From: an uncultured Bacteroidales bacterium
GTDB lineage: Bacteria; Bacteroidota; Bacteroidia; Bacteroidales; JACABE01
Assembly: GCA_903899825.1 (NCBI GenBank)
Contig: CAIUKU010000416.1
Span: 1 to 32,967 of the forward strand
Direction: 5' to 3'
Length of the DNA stretch: 32,967 bases
Below, piece after piece: positions 8,494 through 16,785 of this stretch. The translations under genes were made by a program, and so were the position numbers. A model generated the notes under the pieces. That model was not told the origin of the DNA, did no database searches, and saw nothing but the letters and a program-made list of their open reading frames with translations. How positions within the stretch are numbered: the stretch's first letter is position 1; each line of letters opens with the position of its first letter.

Positions 8494-9498
8494 ATGAATA
8501 AAAAAATGTTTAAAACACTGCCCAAAATCGTTACAATATGCGTTTTATTAATCATATTATCAACAGCTTGTGATAAAAAACCAGGAGAAAAGCCTTCTTC
8601 GTCCGGAAAAACCTGTGAGATTCTTTTAGTAGCTGACAAATCTATGGTTGATGGATCAGTTGGCAATGCATTGAAATCTTTTTTTATGCAGGAACAAGTC
8701 GGCTTAAATCAATCAGAGCCTTTGTATACAATGCCATACATTTCTCTTTCTGCCTTCGAAGATGCAGAGATGTTTCAGGCTCACCGCAATATAATCATGA
8801 TAAATATAAATGACAGTTGTAAAGAGAAACTGGAAATAATGAAAGATTATAAAGCCAAACCTCAAATTGTTTTCGTTTTAAATGCACCTACTTCCGAAGC
8901 ATGTATTCATTTATTTAATGAAAAAAAAGAATTGATAAAGGCAACTTTTGACGAAACTGAAAGAATCCGTATAAATATGGCATTTAAAGCTATAGAAGAA
9001 AAAACAGCAGGCATTGAAGTACTTAAAATTTTTAATTTTTCTATGGTATTCCCCAATGGTTTTAAAGTAGCCAAGAAAACCAGAGACTTTGCCTGGATAC
9101 GCCAGGAATCAAAAGAATATACTGAAGCTGTTCTGATATATACTTATCCATACACTGATAAAAAGCAATTAAATCCTCAGCATATCATTGCCTTGCGTGA
9201 TTCGCTTACAAAACAATATATTCCGGGTCCAACAGAAGGTTCTTACATGACTTCCGAAAAAGAATTTGCACCGGTATCCAAGGAAATCAATTTTAATGGA
9301 TTATACGCTGTTGAACTGAGAGGCTTGTGGAAATTAAAAGGAGATTTCATGGGTGGCCCTTTTATCAATTACACATTTGTGGATGAGAAAAACAATCGTA
9401 TAATTATGCTGGATGGATTCTTATATTCACCCAAAAAGCCCAAAAGAGACTTGTTAAAACAAATTGAAGCAATTATTTATACTTATCATCCAAAATAA
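8494..9498 (+). CDS. DUF4837 family lipoprotein
   Basis: 334 residues. The N-terminus is a lipoprotein signal peptide: hydrophobic segment about 10-22 and a lipobox-like LSTAC with Cys26, followed by a Lys/Pro/Ser linker. The remainder fits DUF4837, a Bacteroidota-restricted family of unknown function, with conserved-looking elements such as GSVGNALKSFF, DFAWIR and GLWKLKGDFMGGPF and a C-terminal YSPKKPKRDLLKQIEAI helix. It probably sits in the envelope. It follows the MacB-like permease on the same strand with 114 bp between them and no terminator, so cotranscription is possible. No catalytic motif could be identified. Confidence 0.85.
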   Translation: MNKKMFKTLPKIVTICVLLIILSTACDKKPGEKPSSSGKTCEILLVADKSMVDGSVGNALKSFFMQEQVGLNQSEPLYTMPYISLSAFEDAEMFQAHRNIIMININDSCKEKLEIMKDYKAKPQIVFVLNAPTSEACIHLFNEKKELIKATFDETERIRINMAFKAIEEKTAGIEVLKIFNFSMVFPNGFKVAKKTRDFAWIRQESKEYTEAVLIYTYPYTDKKQLNPQHIIALRDSLTKQYIPGPTEGSYMTSEKEFAPVSKEINFNGLYAVELRGLWKLKGDFMGGPFINYTFVDEKNNRIIMLDGFLYSPKKPKRDLLKQIEAIIYTYHPK

Positions 9499-9537
9499 TT
9501 ATTTTTTTCGAAAATTTCAGTCTTATCTTTCAACAAA

Positions 9538-9617
9538 AAAAAGGATTTGTCAGCCGATACCAGCCGGTTATAATTAGAAAACCAGCAATGTATAAGCTAA
9601 AATGACAAATCCTTTTT
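9538..9617. terminator. Convergent-gene terminator with a long loop
   Basis: Perfect 15-bp arms (9538-9552 / 9603-9617, core GGATTTGTCA/TGACAAATCC) are separated by a 50-nt loop. A-rich and T-rich flanks make it usable from both strands. It sits between the convergent DUF4837 and peroxiredoxin genes. The arm sequence is nearly that of the terminator at 1678-1713, with one compensated base-pair change. Confidence 0.6.
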
Positions 9618-9653
9618 AAAATACGTTGATTCGTATTATAAAAAAACCATCCT

Positions 9654-10379
9654 TTAATCCATTTTCTTAAATATCATATACCAGGCAACCTGATAAAGTT
9701 TTGGATCGTTTTTGCTTACAGCTTTAGAACTACTGTTTTCATCTGATTTAAGATATGGAATCAAAACATCTCCACCCGGCTGCCAGTTAGCAGGTGTAAG
9801 CACTGCATTGCTTTTAACAGTTTGAAGTGCATTAACGGTTCTTTTGATCTCATCCAGGTTTCTTCCCACTTCCATTGGATTGAATGAAATTGCACTGATC
9901 TTATTGTCAGGATCAATGATAAAAACACCTCTGACATCCTTGGTATTATTGGTAGAAGCATGAATCATACCATATTTCCTTGAAATAAGCTTTGAGTCGT
10001 CGTCAATTAGTGGAAATTTAATATTAACCGCTTCCCTGTTTTTGTAGGAAAGTGATTCTAAAGATTTTTTCCAGTTTTTATGACTTTCAATGTTGTCAGT
10101 AGAGATAATTACAATCTGGACTCCCAGTTTTTCAAATTCGCCCTGCATATAAGCCAGTTCAAGTAATTCTGATGAACAAACAGGCGTAAAATCTAAAGGA
10201 TGACTGAAAAGTATTTTCCATTTTTTTCCATAATCATCAGGAAAATGCAGGGTTCCATTTGTAGTTTCTGCTGTAAAAGATGGAGCTTTATCCCCTAGCA
10301 TAGGGATGGTATTTTCCTGCGCAAATATCATTGTTGCAGAAAAAAGTGAAGCAATAATAAAGAATAATGTGTTTTTCAT
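9654..10379 (-). CDS. Exported 1-Cys peroxiredoxin (Prx6-like)
   Basis: 241 residues from the ATG at 10379. A longer frame begins at 10436, but its extra 19 residues precede a clean signal peptide (MKNTLFF...FAQ), so the internal start is preferred. The mature protein has the peroxiredoxin fold with the peroxidatic site PLDFTPVCSSE (Cys68) and the Prx6-class spacing. Cys68 is the only cysteine in the protein; the C-terminal WYMIFKK element has none. It should therefore reduce peroxides by a 1-Cys mechanism with an external thiol donor, in the periplasm or envelope. It is alone, convergent with the DUF4837 gene and divergent from the helicase gene. Most family members are cytosolic, so the signal peptide is notable. 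Confidence 0.88.
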   Translation of the reverse strand: MKNTLFFIIASLFSATMIFAQENTIPMLGDKAPSFTAETTNGTLHFPDDYGKKWKILFSHPLDFTPVCSSELLELAYMQGEFEKLGVQIVIISTDNIESHKNWKKSLESLSYKNREAVNIKFPLIDDDSKLISRKYGMIHASTNNTKDVRGVFIIDPDNKISAISFNPMEVGRNLDEIKRTVNALQTVKSNAVLTPANWQPGGDVLIPYLKSDENSSSKAVSKNDPKLYQVAWYMIFKKMD

Positions 10380-10704
10380 GTTGATTTTATTTAGAATGTT
10401 TATAAATAATATCAAAATAGCACTAAAGTTTAACATAAGTTTCTTTAAGCTTTGTTATAAAATAATTAATTAATAAACTATTTAACATTTTGATAAACAA
10501 TAAACTGCAGATTTTTAATAAAAATAGAATACTAAATAGCTATTCGATAATGATAACATAACATTCTTTATTAAAAAAATTCGTCAGTCAAATCTGTTAT
10601 CTTTTTTGAATTAATCGCTTCCTTTTGTTATTTAAAAAGTATCATTGACAAAAGCAAAGCATTAAAATAGAGCATTCAATAAAATTTCTTATCTTTGCAG
10701 CACT
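10380..10704. other. Divergent intergenic region, peroxiredoxin / RNA helicase
   Basis: 325 bp without a gene, very AT-rich. It holds the promoters of both flanking genes; only the helicase -7 element (10690-10697) is clear. No stable hairpin or repeat was seen. Confidence 0.6.
10690..10697 (+). promoter_or_regulatory. -7 element of the helicase gene, 7 bp from the ATG
   Basis: TATCTTTG, a perfect TAnnTTTG match followed by CAG. The start codon is at 10705, so transcription should begin at or within a few bases of the ATG. No -33 TTG is found 18-21 bp upstream. Confidence 0.6.
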
Positions 10705-11937
10705 ATGAATTTTAAAGAACTCAAACTTGATAAACATCTTTTGGAAGGCATATCATATTTAGGATTTGAAACAGCTACACCTATCCAGGAGAAAGTAATC
10801 CCGCTTATACTCGAAAACAGGGATTTAATAGCTTGTGCCCAAACAGGTACCGGAAAAACCGGAGCTTTTGTATTACCTATTCTTAATAAATTAATCGGAA
10901 AAAAAGACAATACAATTGATACCTTAATCATTGTACCTACCAGAGAATTGGCCATTCAGATTGACCAGCAGATACAGGGATTATCTTATTTCGTTTCTGC
11001 AGGTTCTATTGCTGTTTATGGTGGCGGAGATGGAAAAGACTGGGATTCACAAAAGGAAGCTTTAAAAAACGGAACAGACATTATAGTAGCAACACCCGGA
11101 AAATTGTTGTCTCATATAAAAATGGGCTACGTAAATTTTGACAATCTTAAACATCTGGTGCTGGATGAAGCTGATAGGATGCTAGATATGGGCTTTATCG
11201 ACGATATACAAACCATCATTTCCTATTTGCCTAAGAAACGTCAAAACCTGCTTTTCAGTGCTACCATGCAACATAATATTCGTCAACTTGCACAGAAAAC
11301 CCTACACAATCCGGCTGAAATATCTTTGTCTATGTCGAAACCTGCTGAAGGAGTTGATCAAAAAGCATATTTAATATATGAGGAACAAAAAGTTAAACTC
11401 ATTAAGCATTTATTGCTCGAACGCAAACATTACGATAGCATCCTCATTTTCACTTCTGCTAAAAGCAAAGTAACTGAAATTGTCAGATCATTAAACAAAA
11501 ACGGCTTTCCTTCACAAGGAATATCTTCAAATCTGGATCAGGAAAAACGTGAAGAAGTCCTGAGTGGTTTCAGATCAAAACAAATACGTATTTTAGTGGC
11601 TACAGATGTAATGAGCCGTGGTATTGATGTCAAAGAAATTAACATGGTTATCAACTATGACGTGCCTCATGATGCAGATGATTATGTACACCGGGTTGGA
11701 AGAACAGCCAGGGTAAATGCCAAGGGTGAAGCCATCACACTGGTTACACAGAAAGAAATGTTCAAGCTGAAAAAGATTGAAAAATTAATAGACTCTATCA
11801 TTCCAAAACTTCAGGCACCTGACGACATTGGCGAACTGCCTAAAATGCATGAAAGAGCAAGTGAACCAAATAACAAAAGGAAATTCTACAGCAAGAAAAA
11901 TAATTTTAAAAAGAAAAACCCCAACGAAAAATTATAA
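10705..11937 (+). CDS. DEAD-box ATP-dependent RNA helicase (RhlE-like)
   Basis: 410 residues. All superfamily-2 motifs are present in order: Q motif GFETATPIQ (20-28), motif I AQTGTGKT (45-52), Ia PTRELA (78-83), TPGKL (130-134), II DEAD (154-157), III SAT (185-187), V ATDVMSRGID (299-308) and VI HRVGRTAR (329-336). The C-terminal tail (about 385-410) is short, Lys/Asn-rich and basic, as in RhlE-type helicases that bind RNA nonspecifically. It likely unwinds structured RNA in ribosome assembly, mRNA decay or cold adaptation. The N-terminus MNFKEL is the usual one for the family, which supports a start codon placed almost on top of the promoter element. Followed by a strong terminator. Confidence 0.95.
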   Translation: MNFKELKLDKHLLEGISYLGFETATPIQEKVIPLILENRDLIACAQTGTGKTGAFVLPILNKLIGKKDNTIDTLIIVPTRELAIQIDQQIQGLSYFVSAGSIAVYGGGDGKDWDSQKEALKNGTDIIVATPGKLLSHIKMGYVNFDNLKHLVLDEADRMLDMGFIDDIQTIISYLPKKRQNLLFSATMQHNIRQLAQKTLHNPAEISLSMSKPAEGVDQKAYLIYEEQKVKLIKHLLLERKHYDSILIFTSAKSKVTEIVRSLNKNGFPSQGISSNLDQEKREEVLSGFRSKQIRILVATDVMSRGIDVKEINMVINYDVPHDADDYVHRVGRTARVNAKGEAITLVTQKEMFKLKKIEKLIDSIIPKLQAPDDIGELPKMHERASEPNNKRKFYSKKNNFKKKNPNEKL

Positions 11938-11968
11938 CAGATAAATTACCTTTGTTTTACACTCAAGC

Positions 11969-12010
11969 AAAAGCCCCAAATAAATTTTGAAATTTGTATT
12001 TGGGGCTTTT
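11969..12010 (+). terminator. Rho-independent terminator of the helicase gene
   Basis: Perfect 14-bp inverted repeat (11969-11982 / 11997-12010) with core AGCCCCAAAT/ATTTGGGGCT, 31 bp after the helicase stop and ending in TTTT. Confidence 0.85.
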
Positions 12011-12055
12011 GAAATTAATGCAATAATAAATCCATCAACGACTGACAAATATCAT

Positions 12056-12085
12056 TTTGTGTTTACTTTAGTCTGATTACTTTTG
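12056..12085 (+). promoter_or_regulatory. Promoter of the MFS transporter gene
   Basis: TTTG (12056-12059), 18 bp spacer, TACTTTTG (12078-12085). This is close to the Bacteroidota consensus TTTG-N19-21-TAnnTTTG. The ATG is 33 bp downstream. Confidence 0.6.
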
Positions 12086-12118
12086 CAGGAAATATTACAA
12101 ACTTTTTGATCTGCATAT

Positions 12119-13510
12119 ATGATTACACAGAAGAATAATGGTGTAAATAAATCTATTATATTGGCTGTCACCATGACCTCTAATTTTTTCAATCCATTGA
12201 TGGGAGCTGCAGTAAATATAGCTTTACCCAAAATAAGTATGGAGTATTCATTGAATGCAGTTGCAATGAGTTGGGTAACCATGTCTTTTTTGCTGGCATC
12301 AGCCATTTTTCTGGTCCCTTTTGGTAAAATAGCTGATATGGTCGGTCGAAAAAAAATATTCCTTTACGGAAACATTTTTTTTATGATTGCTACAATTTTA
12401 TGCGCTTTTTCCAATTCAGGCAATTTTTTAATTGTCTCACGTCTGTTACAGGGAATTGGCAGCGCAATGATGTTTAGTACAACCATGGCCATTGTTATTT
12501 CTGCTTTTCCGGTAAATGAAAGAGGCAAAGTAATCGGATTAAATGTTGCTGCAGTTTATGTGGGCTTATCAGCCGCTCCTATTCTGGGCGGTTTTCTCAC
12601 TCAAACACTAGGGTGGCGAAGCTTATTTTATTTAAACGCTGCTGTTTCGTTCATACTCATCATAGCTATCCTTGTAAAAATTAAAGCAGAATGGATAGAA
12701 GCAAAAAACGAAAAATTCGACTGGTTGGGAACACTTATCTATATGCCAGCTATGGCAGCATTAATGTATGGATTTTCGAAATTGACAACATCCTTAGGCC
12801 TTTTATTTGCAATTATCGGTTTAGTTGGTTTAATCATTTTTGTGTTGGCAGAATTTAAAAGCCCGTTTCCTGTTCTGAATATGAAACTCTTTTTTGAGAA
12901 TAAAATATTCGCAACATCTAATTTGTCAGCTTTTATAAACTATGCAGCTACATTTGCTGTAAGTTTTGTGTTGAGTTTGTATTTACAGTATGCCAAACAC
13001 TTATCACCCAAAGAAGCAGGTCTTGTACTTATAACACAACCATTATTAATGGCATTGGTAGCTATATTTTCAGGTCGTTTGTCCGATAAAATAAATCCAC
13101 GATGGCTGGCTTCTTCCGGAATGCTTATAAGTGTAGCAGGATTAATTATGCTGGCTTTTATTGAAAAAGATACCTCCAATGGATTTATTGTAGTTGCATT
13201 GGCAATACTTGGGTTTGGTTTTGGTTTATTTTCTGCTCCCAATACAAATATGATCATGAGCTCTGTTGAAAAGAAATTTTATGGCATTGCATCTGCAACA
13301 GTGAGTACAATGCGCTCAACAGGTATGATGTTCAGTATGGCCATTGCTTCACTTTCTGTACATATTTTTGTTGGAGAACAAAAAATTAGTGATGCAAATA
13401 TCGAAAGCTTTATACATAGCTCAAAAATAATATTTATTGTATTTACCTTGCTTTGCATACTGGGTGTGTTTTCTTCCTTTGTTGGAAAAAAAACAACAAA
13501 ACCCATCTGA
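12119..13510 (+). CDS. MFS transporter, DHA2 (EmrB/QacA)-like drug exporter
   Basis: 463 residues, almost entirely hydrophobic with about 14 predicted membrane spans, the hallmark of the DHA2 drug:H+ antiporter group. The loop between helices 2 and 3 carries motif A (GKIADMVGRKKIF), and the motif C-like region in helix 5 reads GLSAAPILGGFL. N-terminal residues NPLMGAAVNIALP match the D1-like conserved region of helix 1. It likely exports toxic compounds in exchange for protons at the inner membrane; the substrate cannot be predicted. It has its own promoter and no adjacent regulator or membrane-fusion protein, so it is probably a single-component exporter. Confidence 0.92.
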   Translation: MITQKNNGVNKSIILAVTMTSNFFNPLMGAAVNIALPKISMEYSLNAVAMSWVTMSFLLASAIFLVPFGKIADMVGRKKIFLYGNIFFMIATILCAFSNSGNFLIVSRLLQGIGSAMMFSTTMAIVISAFPVNERGKVIGLNVAAVYVGLSAAPILGGFLTQTLGWRSLFYLNAAVSFILIIAILVKIKAEWIEAKNEKFDWLGTLIYMPAMAALMYGFSKLTTSLGLLFAIIGLVGLIIFVLAEFKSPFPVLNMKLFFENKIFATSNLSAFINYAATFAVSFVLSLYLQYAKHLSPKEAGLVLITQPLLMALVAIFSGRLSDKINPRWLASSGMLISVAGLIMLAFIEKDTSNGFIVVALAILGFGFGLFSAPNTNMIMSSVEKKFYGIASATVSTMRSTGMMFSMAIASLSVHIFVGEQKISDANIESFIHSSKIIFIVFTLLCILGVFSSFVGKKTTKPI

Positions 13511-13635
13511 ATTACAAAAAACTAATTCAAAATAAAATTAACTGACAAACTTAGACAGGAATAAAGTGCAACATCGGACTCATATTTAAAAATACATTTA
13601 TTCATTTCAATATTTATCAAATAAAACAATAAAAT

Positions 13636-13842
13636 ATGCCTGTAATAACTTTAGACGGCCCCTTTCTTTCAGCTGAAAAGAAAGAAAAACTGATAAAAGC
13701 ATTTACTGAAATAGCCAGTGAAATTACGAACATTCCCAAAGATGCATTTGTGGTTTTTATTAAAGAAAACCCATATGAAAACATGGGACAGGGAGGTATC
13801 CTTATCTCAGAAAAGCTCAAACTACAAAACCTTAAACATTAA
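13636..13842 (+). CDS. 4-oxalocrotonate tautomerase-like small protein
   Basis: 68 residues, the normal size of a 4-OT monomer. Met1 is followed by Pro2, which after methionine removal would be the catalytic N-terminal proline of the tautomerase superfamily, and the beta-alpha-beta layout (PVITLDG, long helix 12-30, DAFVVFIKE, GQGG turn) matches. The protein contains no arginine at all, whereas canonical 4-OT uses Arg11 and Arg39, so the substrate is probably not oxalocrotonate. Its stop is 2 bp from the start of the HD hydrolase gene, implying translational coupling. Function within the pair is unknown. Confidence 0.82.
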   Translation: MPVITLDGPFLSAEKKEKLIKAFTEIASEITNIPKDAFVVFIKENPYENMGQGGILISEKLKLQNLKH

Positions 13843-13844
13843 AG

Positions 13845-14525
13845 ATGCCAACAGAAACATCCCTGGAAAAAAAATACAAAAAAGGAATCATCGATCAGAC
13901 CGCAACTTATATTAAATCCCGGCTCGAAGGTGAAGGCAGCGGTCATGACTGGTGGCATGTTTATAGGGTTTGGAAAAATGCAGTTCAAATTGCACAACAG
14001 GAGAATGCAGATCTGTTTTTGGTTGAGCTGTCTGCTTTGCTGCATGATATTGCCGACTGGAAATTTCACGATGGCAACGATGAGGTGGGTCCAATGATGG
14101 CAAGAGCATGGCTTGAAAACTTATCCGTTGATGAAGCCGTAATTGCTCATGTATGCCAGATCATAAAAGAGGTCTCCTTCAAAGGTGCCGGCGTTATCAC
14201 TAAAATGCAGACGAAAGAAGGTAAGGTCGTTCAGGATGCTGACCGATTAGATGCTATTGGTGCTGTCGGTATTGCCAGAACATTTGCCTATGGAGGCAGC
14301 AAAGGAAGGGAAATGTATAATCCTGAAATAAAACCAATAATGCATCTATCGTTTGATGAATATAAAAACAGCAAAAGCCCTACACTGAATCATTTTTATG
14401 AAAAATTGCTTCTGCTGAAAGATCTGATGAATACCTCAACTGCAAGAAAAATGGCTGAACACAGGCATCAAATCATGGTAGATTTTCTATCCGAATTCTT
14501 CCGGGAATGGGAAGGGAAAGTTTAA
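13845..14525 (+). CDS. HD-domain metal-dependent phosphohydrolase
   Basis: 226 residues, the size of the YedJ/YpgQ-type HD proteins. The metal ligands of the HD fold are present: His38 in HDWWHVYRV (34-42), the His67-Asp68 doublet in LLHDIADWKF and Asp131 in QDADRLDA. The GSKGREMYNP and HLSFDEY segments are also typical of this subgroup, some members of which hydrolyse nucleotides or pyrophosphate bonds. Predicted cytosolic. It starts 2 bp after the tautomerase stop, forming a two-gene unit. The substrate is not determined by the sequence. Confidence 0.9.
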   Translation: MPTETSLEKKYKKGIIDQTATYIKSRLEGEGSGHDWWHVYRVWKNAVQIAQQENADLFLVELSALLHDIADWKFHDGNDEVGPMMARAWLENLSVDEAVIAHVCQIIKEVSFKGAGVITKMQTKEGKVVQDADRLDAIGAVGIARTFAYGGSKGREMYNPEIKPIMHLSFDEYKNSKSPTLNHFYEKLLLLKDLMNTSTARKMAEHRHQIMVDFLSEFFREWEGKV

Positions 14526-14610
14526 ACCATATCCGGAATGAACTTTATTAAGCATAGGCTACTGTACAAATAAAATCAACTTATTTAATTCGATTTTTAA
14601 AGGATTCCAT

Positions 14611-14618
14611 TATTTTTG
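14611..14618 (+). promoter_or_regulatory. -7 element of the ABC exporter operon
   Basis: TATTTTTG matches TAnnTTTG and lies 15 bp before the ATG at 14634. A TTG start codon proposed at 14616 falls inside this element and is therefore unlikely. Confidence 0.55.
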
Positions 14619-14633
14619 CAAAAAAAACTAACA

Positions 14634-15551
14634 ATGATTATTGAGGCTCGCGATATTTATAAATCTTTTAAAGCTGTACATGCAGTAAATGGCATTAGTT
14701 TAAGTATTGCCGAAGGACAATTCGTTGCCTTACTTGGCCCGAATGGAGCCGGAAAAACGACACTGGTGGAAATGATAGAAGGCATTCAGCAACCCGATAA
14801 AGGGGAAATTCTGATTGCAGGTAAAAAATGGAAAGGCAACGAGGATGCTTTGCATCATATCATAGGTCTTTCGCTCCAGGAAACCTATTTCATCGATAAA
14901 CTGACTGTTCATGAAACACTGTGCTTATTTGCAAGTTTTTACGACGAAAGAAAAACCAGAGTAGCTGAAGTAATTGATTTGATTGGGCTGGAAGAAAAAA
15001 AGAAATCCTATGTAGTGAATCTTTCAGGTGGTCAGCGTCAACGCCTGACACTGGGTATTGCCTTACTGAACCACCCAAAAGTATTGATTCTTGATGAACC
15101 CACTACCGGACTCGACCCCAATGCACGCCGTGAAATCTGGAAAATTTTGCTTGAACTGAAAAAGAAATCCAACACATCGCTATTACTTACTACACATTAT
15201 ATGGAAGAAGCTGAACAGCTCTGCGACTATATTATTATCATGGACAAAGGCAGCATACTAAAAGAAGGCAGTGTTACTCAATTATTGAATAAGGAAAAAG
15301 GGAGTAAAACCATTGAATTTGAATTGGAGGGTATTTACGAAACAATTGCACCCGCTGAAACACTACCCGGGATATTCTGGGACAACAAGACCCAAAAAGG
15401 TTCATTCCAACTCTTTGATATGGGAAAAGATATGCAGGCGTTTTTGCATATACTTGAAGAAAATAACCTTCGCATTAAAAATTTAGAATGCAGGCGGAAA
15501 TCATTGGACGATTTGTTTACCTCATTAACAGGAAGGCATTTACATGAATAA
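14634..15551 (+). CDS. ABC transporter ATP-binding protein (ABC-2 exporter type)
   Basis: 305 residues from the ATG at 14634; an in-frame TTG at 14616 overlaps the promoter. A complete nucleotide-binding domain: Walker A GPNGAGKT (35-42), Q-loop LSLQET (79-84), signature LSGGQ (130-134), Walker B VLILDEPTTGLD (150-161) and H-loop TTHYMEEAEQ (186-195). A C-terminal extension of about 90 residues matches the DUF4162-like tail of CcmA/DrrA-type drug-resistance ATPases. It powers export by the permease encoded immediately downstream; the two genes overlap by 8 bp (ATGAATAA), so they are translationally coupled. The substrate may be a lipid, drug or polysaccharide precursor. Confidence 0.95.
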   Translation: MIIEARDIYKSFKAVHAVNGISLSIAEGQFVALLGPNGAGKTTLVEMIEGIQQPDKGEILIAGKKWKGNEDALHHIIGLSLQETYFIDKLTVHETLCLFASFYDERKTRVAEVIDLIGLEEKKKSYVVNLSGGQRQRLTLGIALLNHPKVLILDEPTTGLDPNARREIWKILLELKKKSNTSLLLTTHYMEEAEQLCDYIIIMDKGSILKEGSVTQLLNKEKGSKTIEFELEGIYETIAPAETLPGIFWDNKTQKGSFQLFDMGKDMQAFLHILEENNLRIKNLECRRKSLDDLFTSLTGRHLHE

Positions 15552-16683
15552 ATTTTTAAAATTCCGCCAGCTTTATCAACTTATTAAAGCCCATTTTCTT
15601 GAATTGATGCGGGAACCCGCTGTACTTTTCTGGGGTATCGTTTTCCCGATACTTATGTCGTTGGGTTTGGGAGTAGCCTTCAGTACCAAACAGGATGTGA
15701 TAAGAAAAATGGGTATCATTAAAACTACCAATAGCATTGTAGCTGATACTTCCACTTTCATTGGTAATTTTTTGGTAAAAAATACATCCAAAGAATACCA
15801 TGCTGGAGATAAAACTACCTATTATTCCTTTAAAATTAAAAATGAAAAACTCGGAAATACTACTTTCTTTTTTCAGGAAACCAACTGGAAAGATGCTATA
15901 GTTGCATTAAAGCGGGGAAAGTTTAATGTTGTGATGGAAGAAAAAAATAAGAAAATTTCGTACTTTTTTGATCCCGGCAATCCTGATGCACAACTTACCT
16001 ATATTAAAATCTCAAAGTTCTTTGAATCAAAAGATTATATTTATCAGGAAAAAACCGATCAGATAAAGATGTTATCTTTGGAAGGAACACGCTACATTGA
16101 TTTTTTAATTCCAGGTCTGATAGCCATGGGTATTATGATGTCGACCATGTGGGGCATCAGTTATACCATCATCGAAAGAAGATCAAAAAAGTTTTTACGA
16201 CGTATGGTTTCAACACCTATGAAAAAATCACATTTATTGATTTCAATCATCATTGTAAGGTTTATGATGAATTTTATTGAAGCCGCTCTCCTTTATATAT
16301 TTGCTTACTTTGTATTTGACATTCATATTCAGGGGAGTATTCCTGCCCTGCTGATGGTATTTATTGCAGGGAATATCGCTTTTGCAGGAATCGCAGTTTT
16401 TATTTCCAGCAATACATCCAAGACTGAAATCGGAAATGGTCTCATCAATGTAGTTGTAATGCCAATGATGGTGCTATCAGGTATATTCTTCAGTTATCAT
16501 AATTTCCCGGAATGGTTTATCCCCATCATTCAAAAATTTCCACTTACTATTATGGCTGATGATATCCGTAGTATTTTTATTGAAGGAGCCGGTTTTGCTG
16601 AAACTGCTTTACATAGTATGATGCTAACTATAACAGGAATAGTGTTTTTTGCAGCAGGTGTGAAGTATTTTAAATGGTATTAA
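15544..16683 (+). CDS. ABC-2 type transporter permease
   Basis: 379 residues. One membrane helix near the N-terminus (about 25-45, after LMREPAVLFWGIVFP) is followed by an extracytoplasmic domain (about 50-175) and five to six C-terminal helices starting at FLIPGLIAMGIMMSTMWG. This is the usual ABC2_membrane_3 architecture. FSYHNFPEW and the terminal FAAGVKYFKW are typical of the family. It forms the membrane half of the exporter with the overlapping ATPase gene. No terminator is seen before the acyltransferase gene about 100 bp downstream, but that gene has its own -7 element. Confidence 0.93.
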   Translation: MNKFLKFRQLYQLIKAHFLELMREPAVLFWGIVFPILMSLGLGVAFSTKQDVIRKMGIIKTTNSIVADTSTFIGNFLVKNTSKEYHAGDKTTYYSFKIKNEKLGNTTFFFQETNWKDAIVALKRGKFNVVMEEKNKKISYFFDPGNPDAQLTYIKISKFFESKDYIYQEKTDQIKMLSLEGTRYIDFLIPGLIAMGIMMSTMWGISYTIIERRSKKFLRRMVSTPMKKSHLLISIIIVRFMMNFIEAALLYIFAYFVFDIHIQGSIPALLMVFIAGNIAFAGIAVFISSNTSKTEIGNGLINVVVMPMMVLSGIFFSYHNFPEWFIPIIQKFPLTIMADDIRSIFIEGAGFAETALHSMMLTITGIVFFAAGVKYFKWY

Positions 16684-16758
16684 ATATTCATTAACCGTCT
16701 TTTGGTAAATGCAAATTGTTAATTAGCTATTGAAATGTACTACAAAAGGCTTTATTTC

Positions 16759-16766
16759 TATCTTTG
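16759..16766 (+). promoter_or_regulatory. -7 element of the acyltransferase gene
   Basis: TATCTTTG, followed by CA, 19 bp before the ATG at 16786. No convincing -33 element. Confidence 0.5.
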
Positions 16767-16785
16767 CAAATATTTTATATTGTAG

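Noticed and set aside
10380-10436. Longer start for the peroxiredoxin
   Set aside because: It adds 19 residues in front of a good signal peptide, which would spoil export.
14616-14633. TTG start extending the ABC ATPase by six residues
   Set aside because: The TTG is part of the -7 promoter element; the ATG at 14634 begins the normal domain start.
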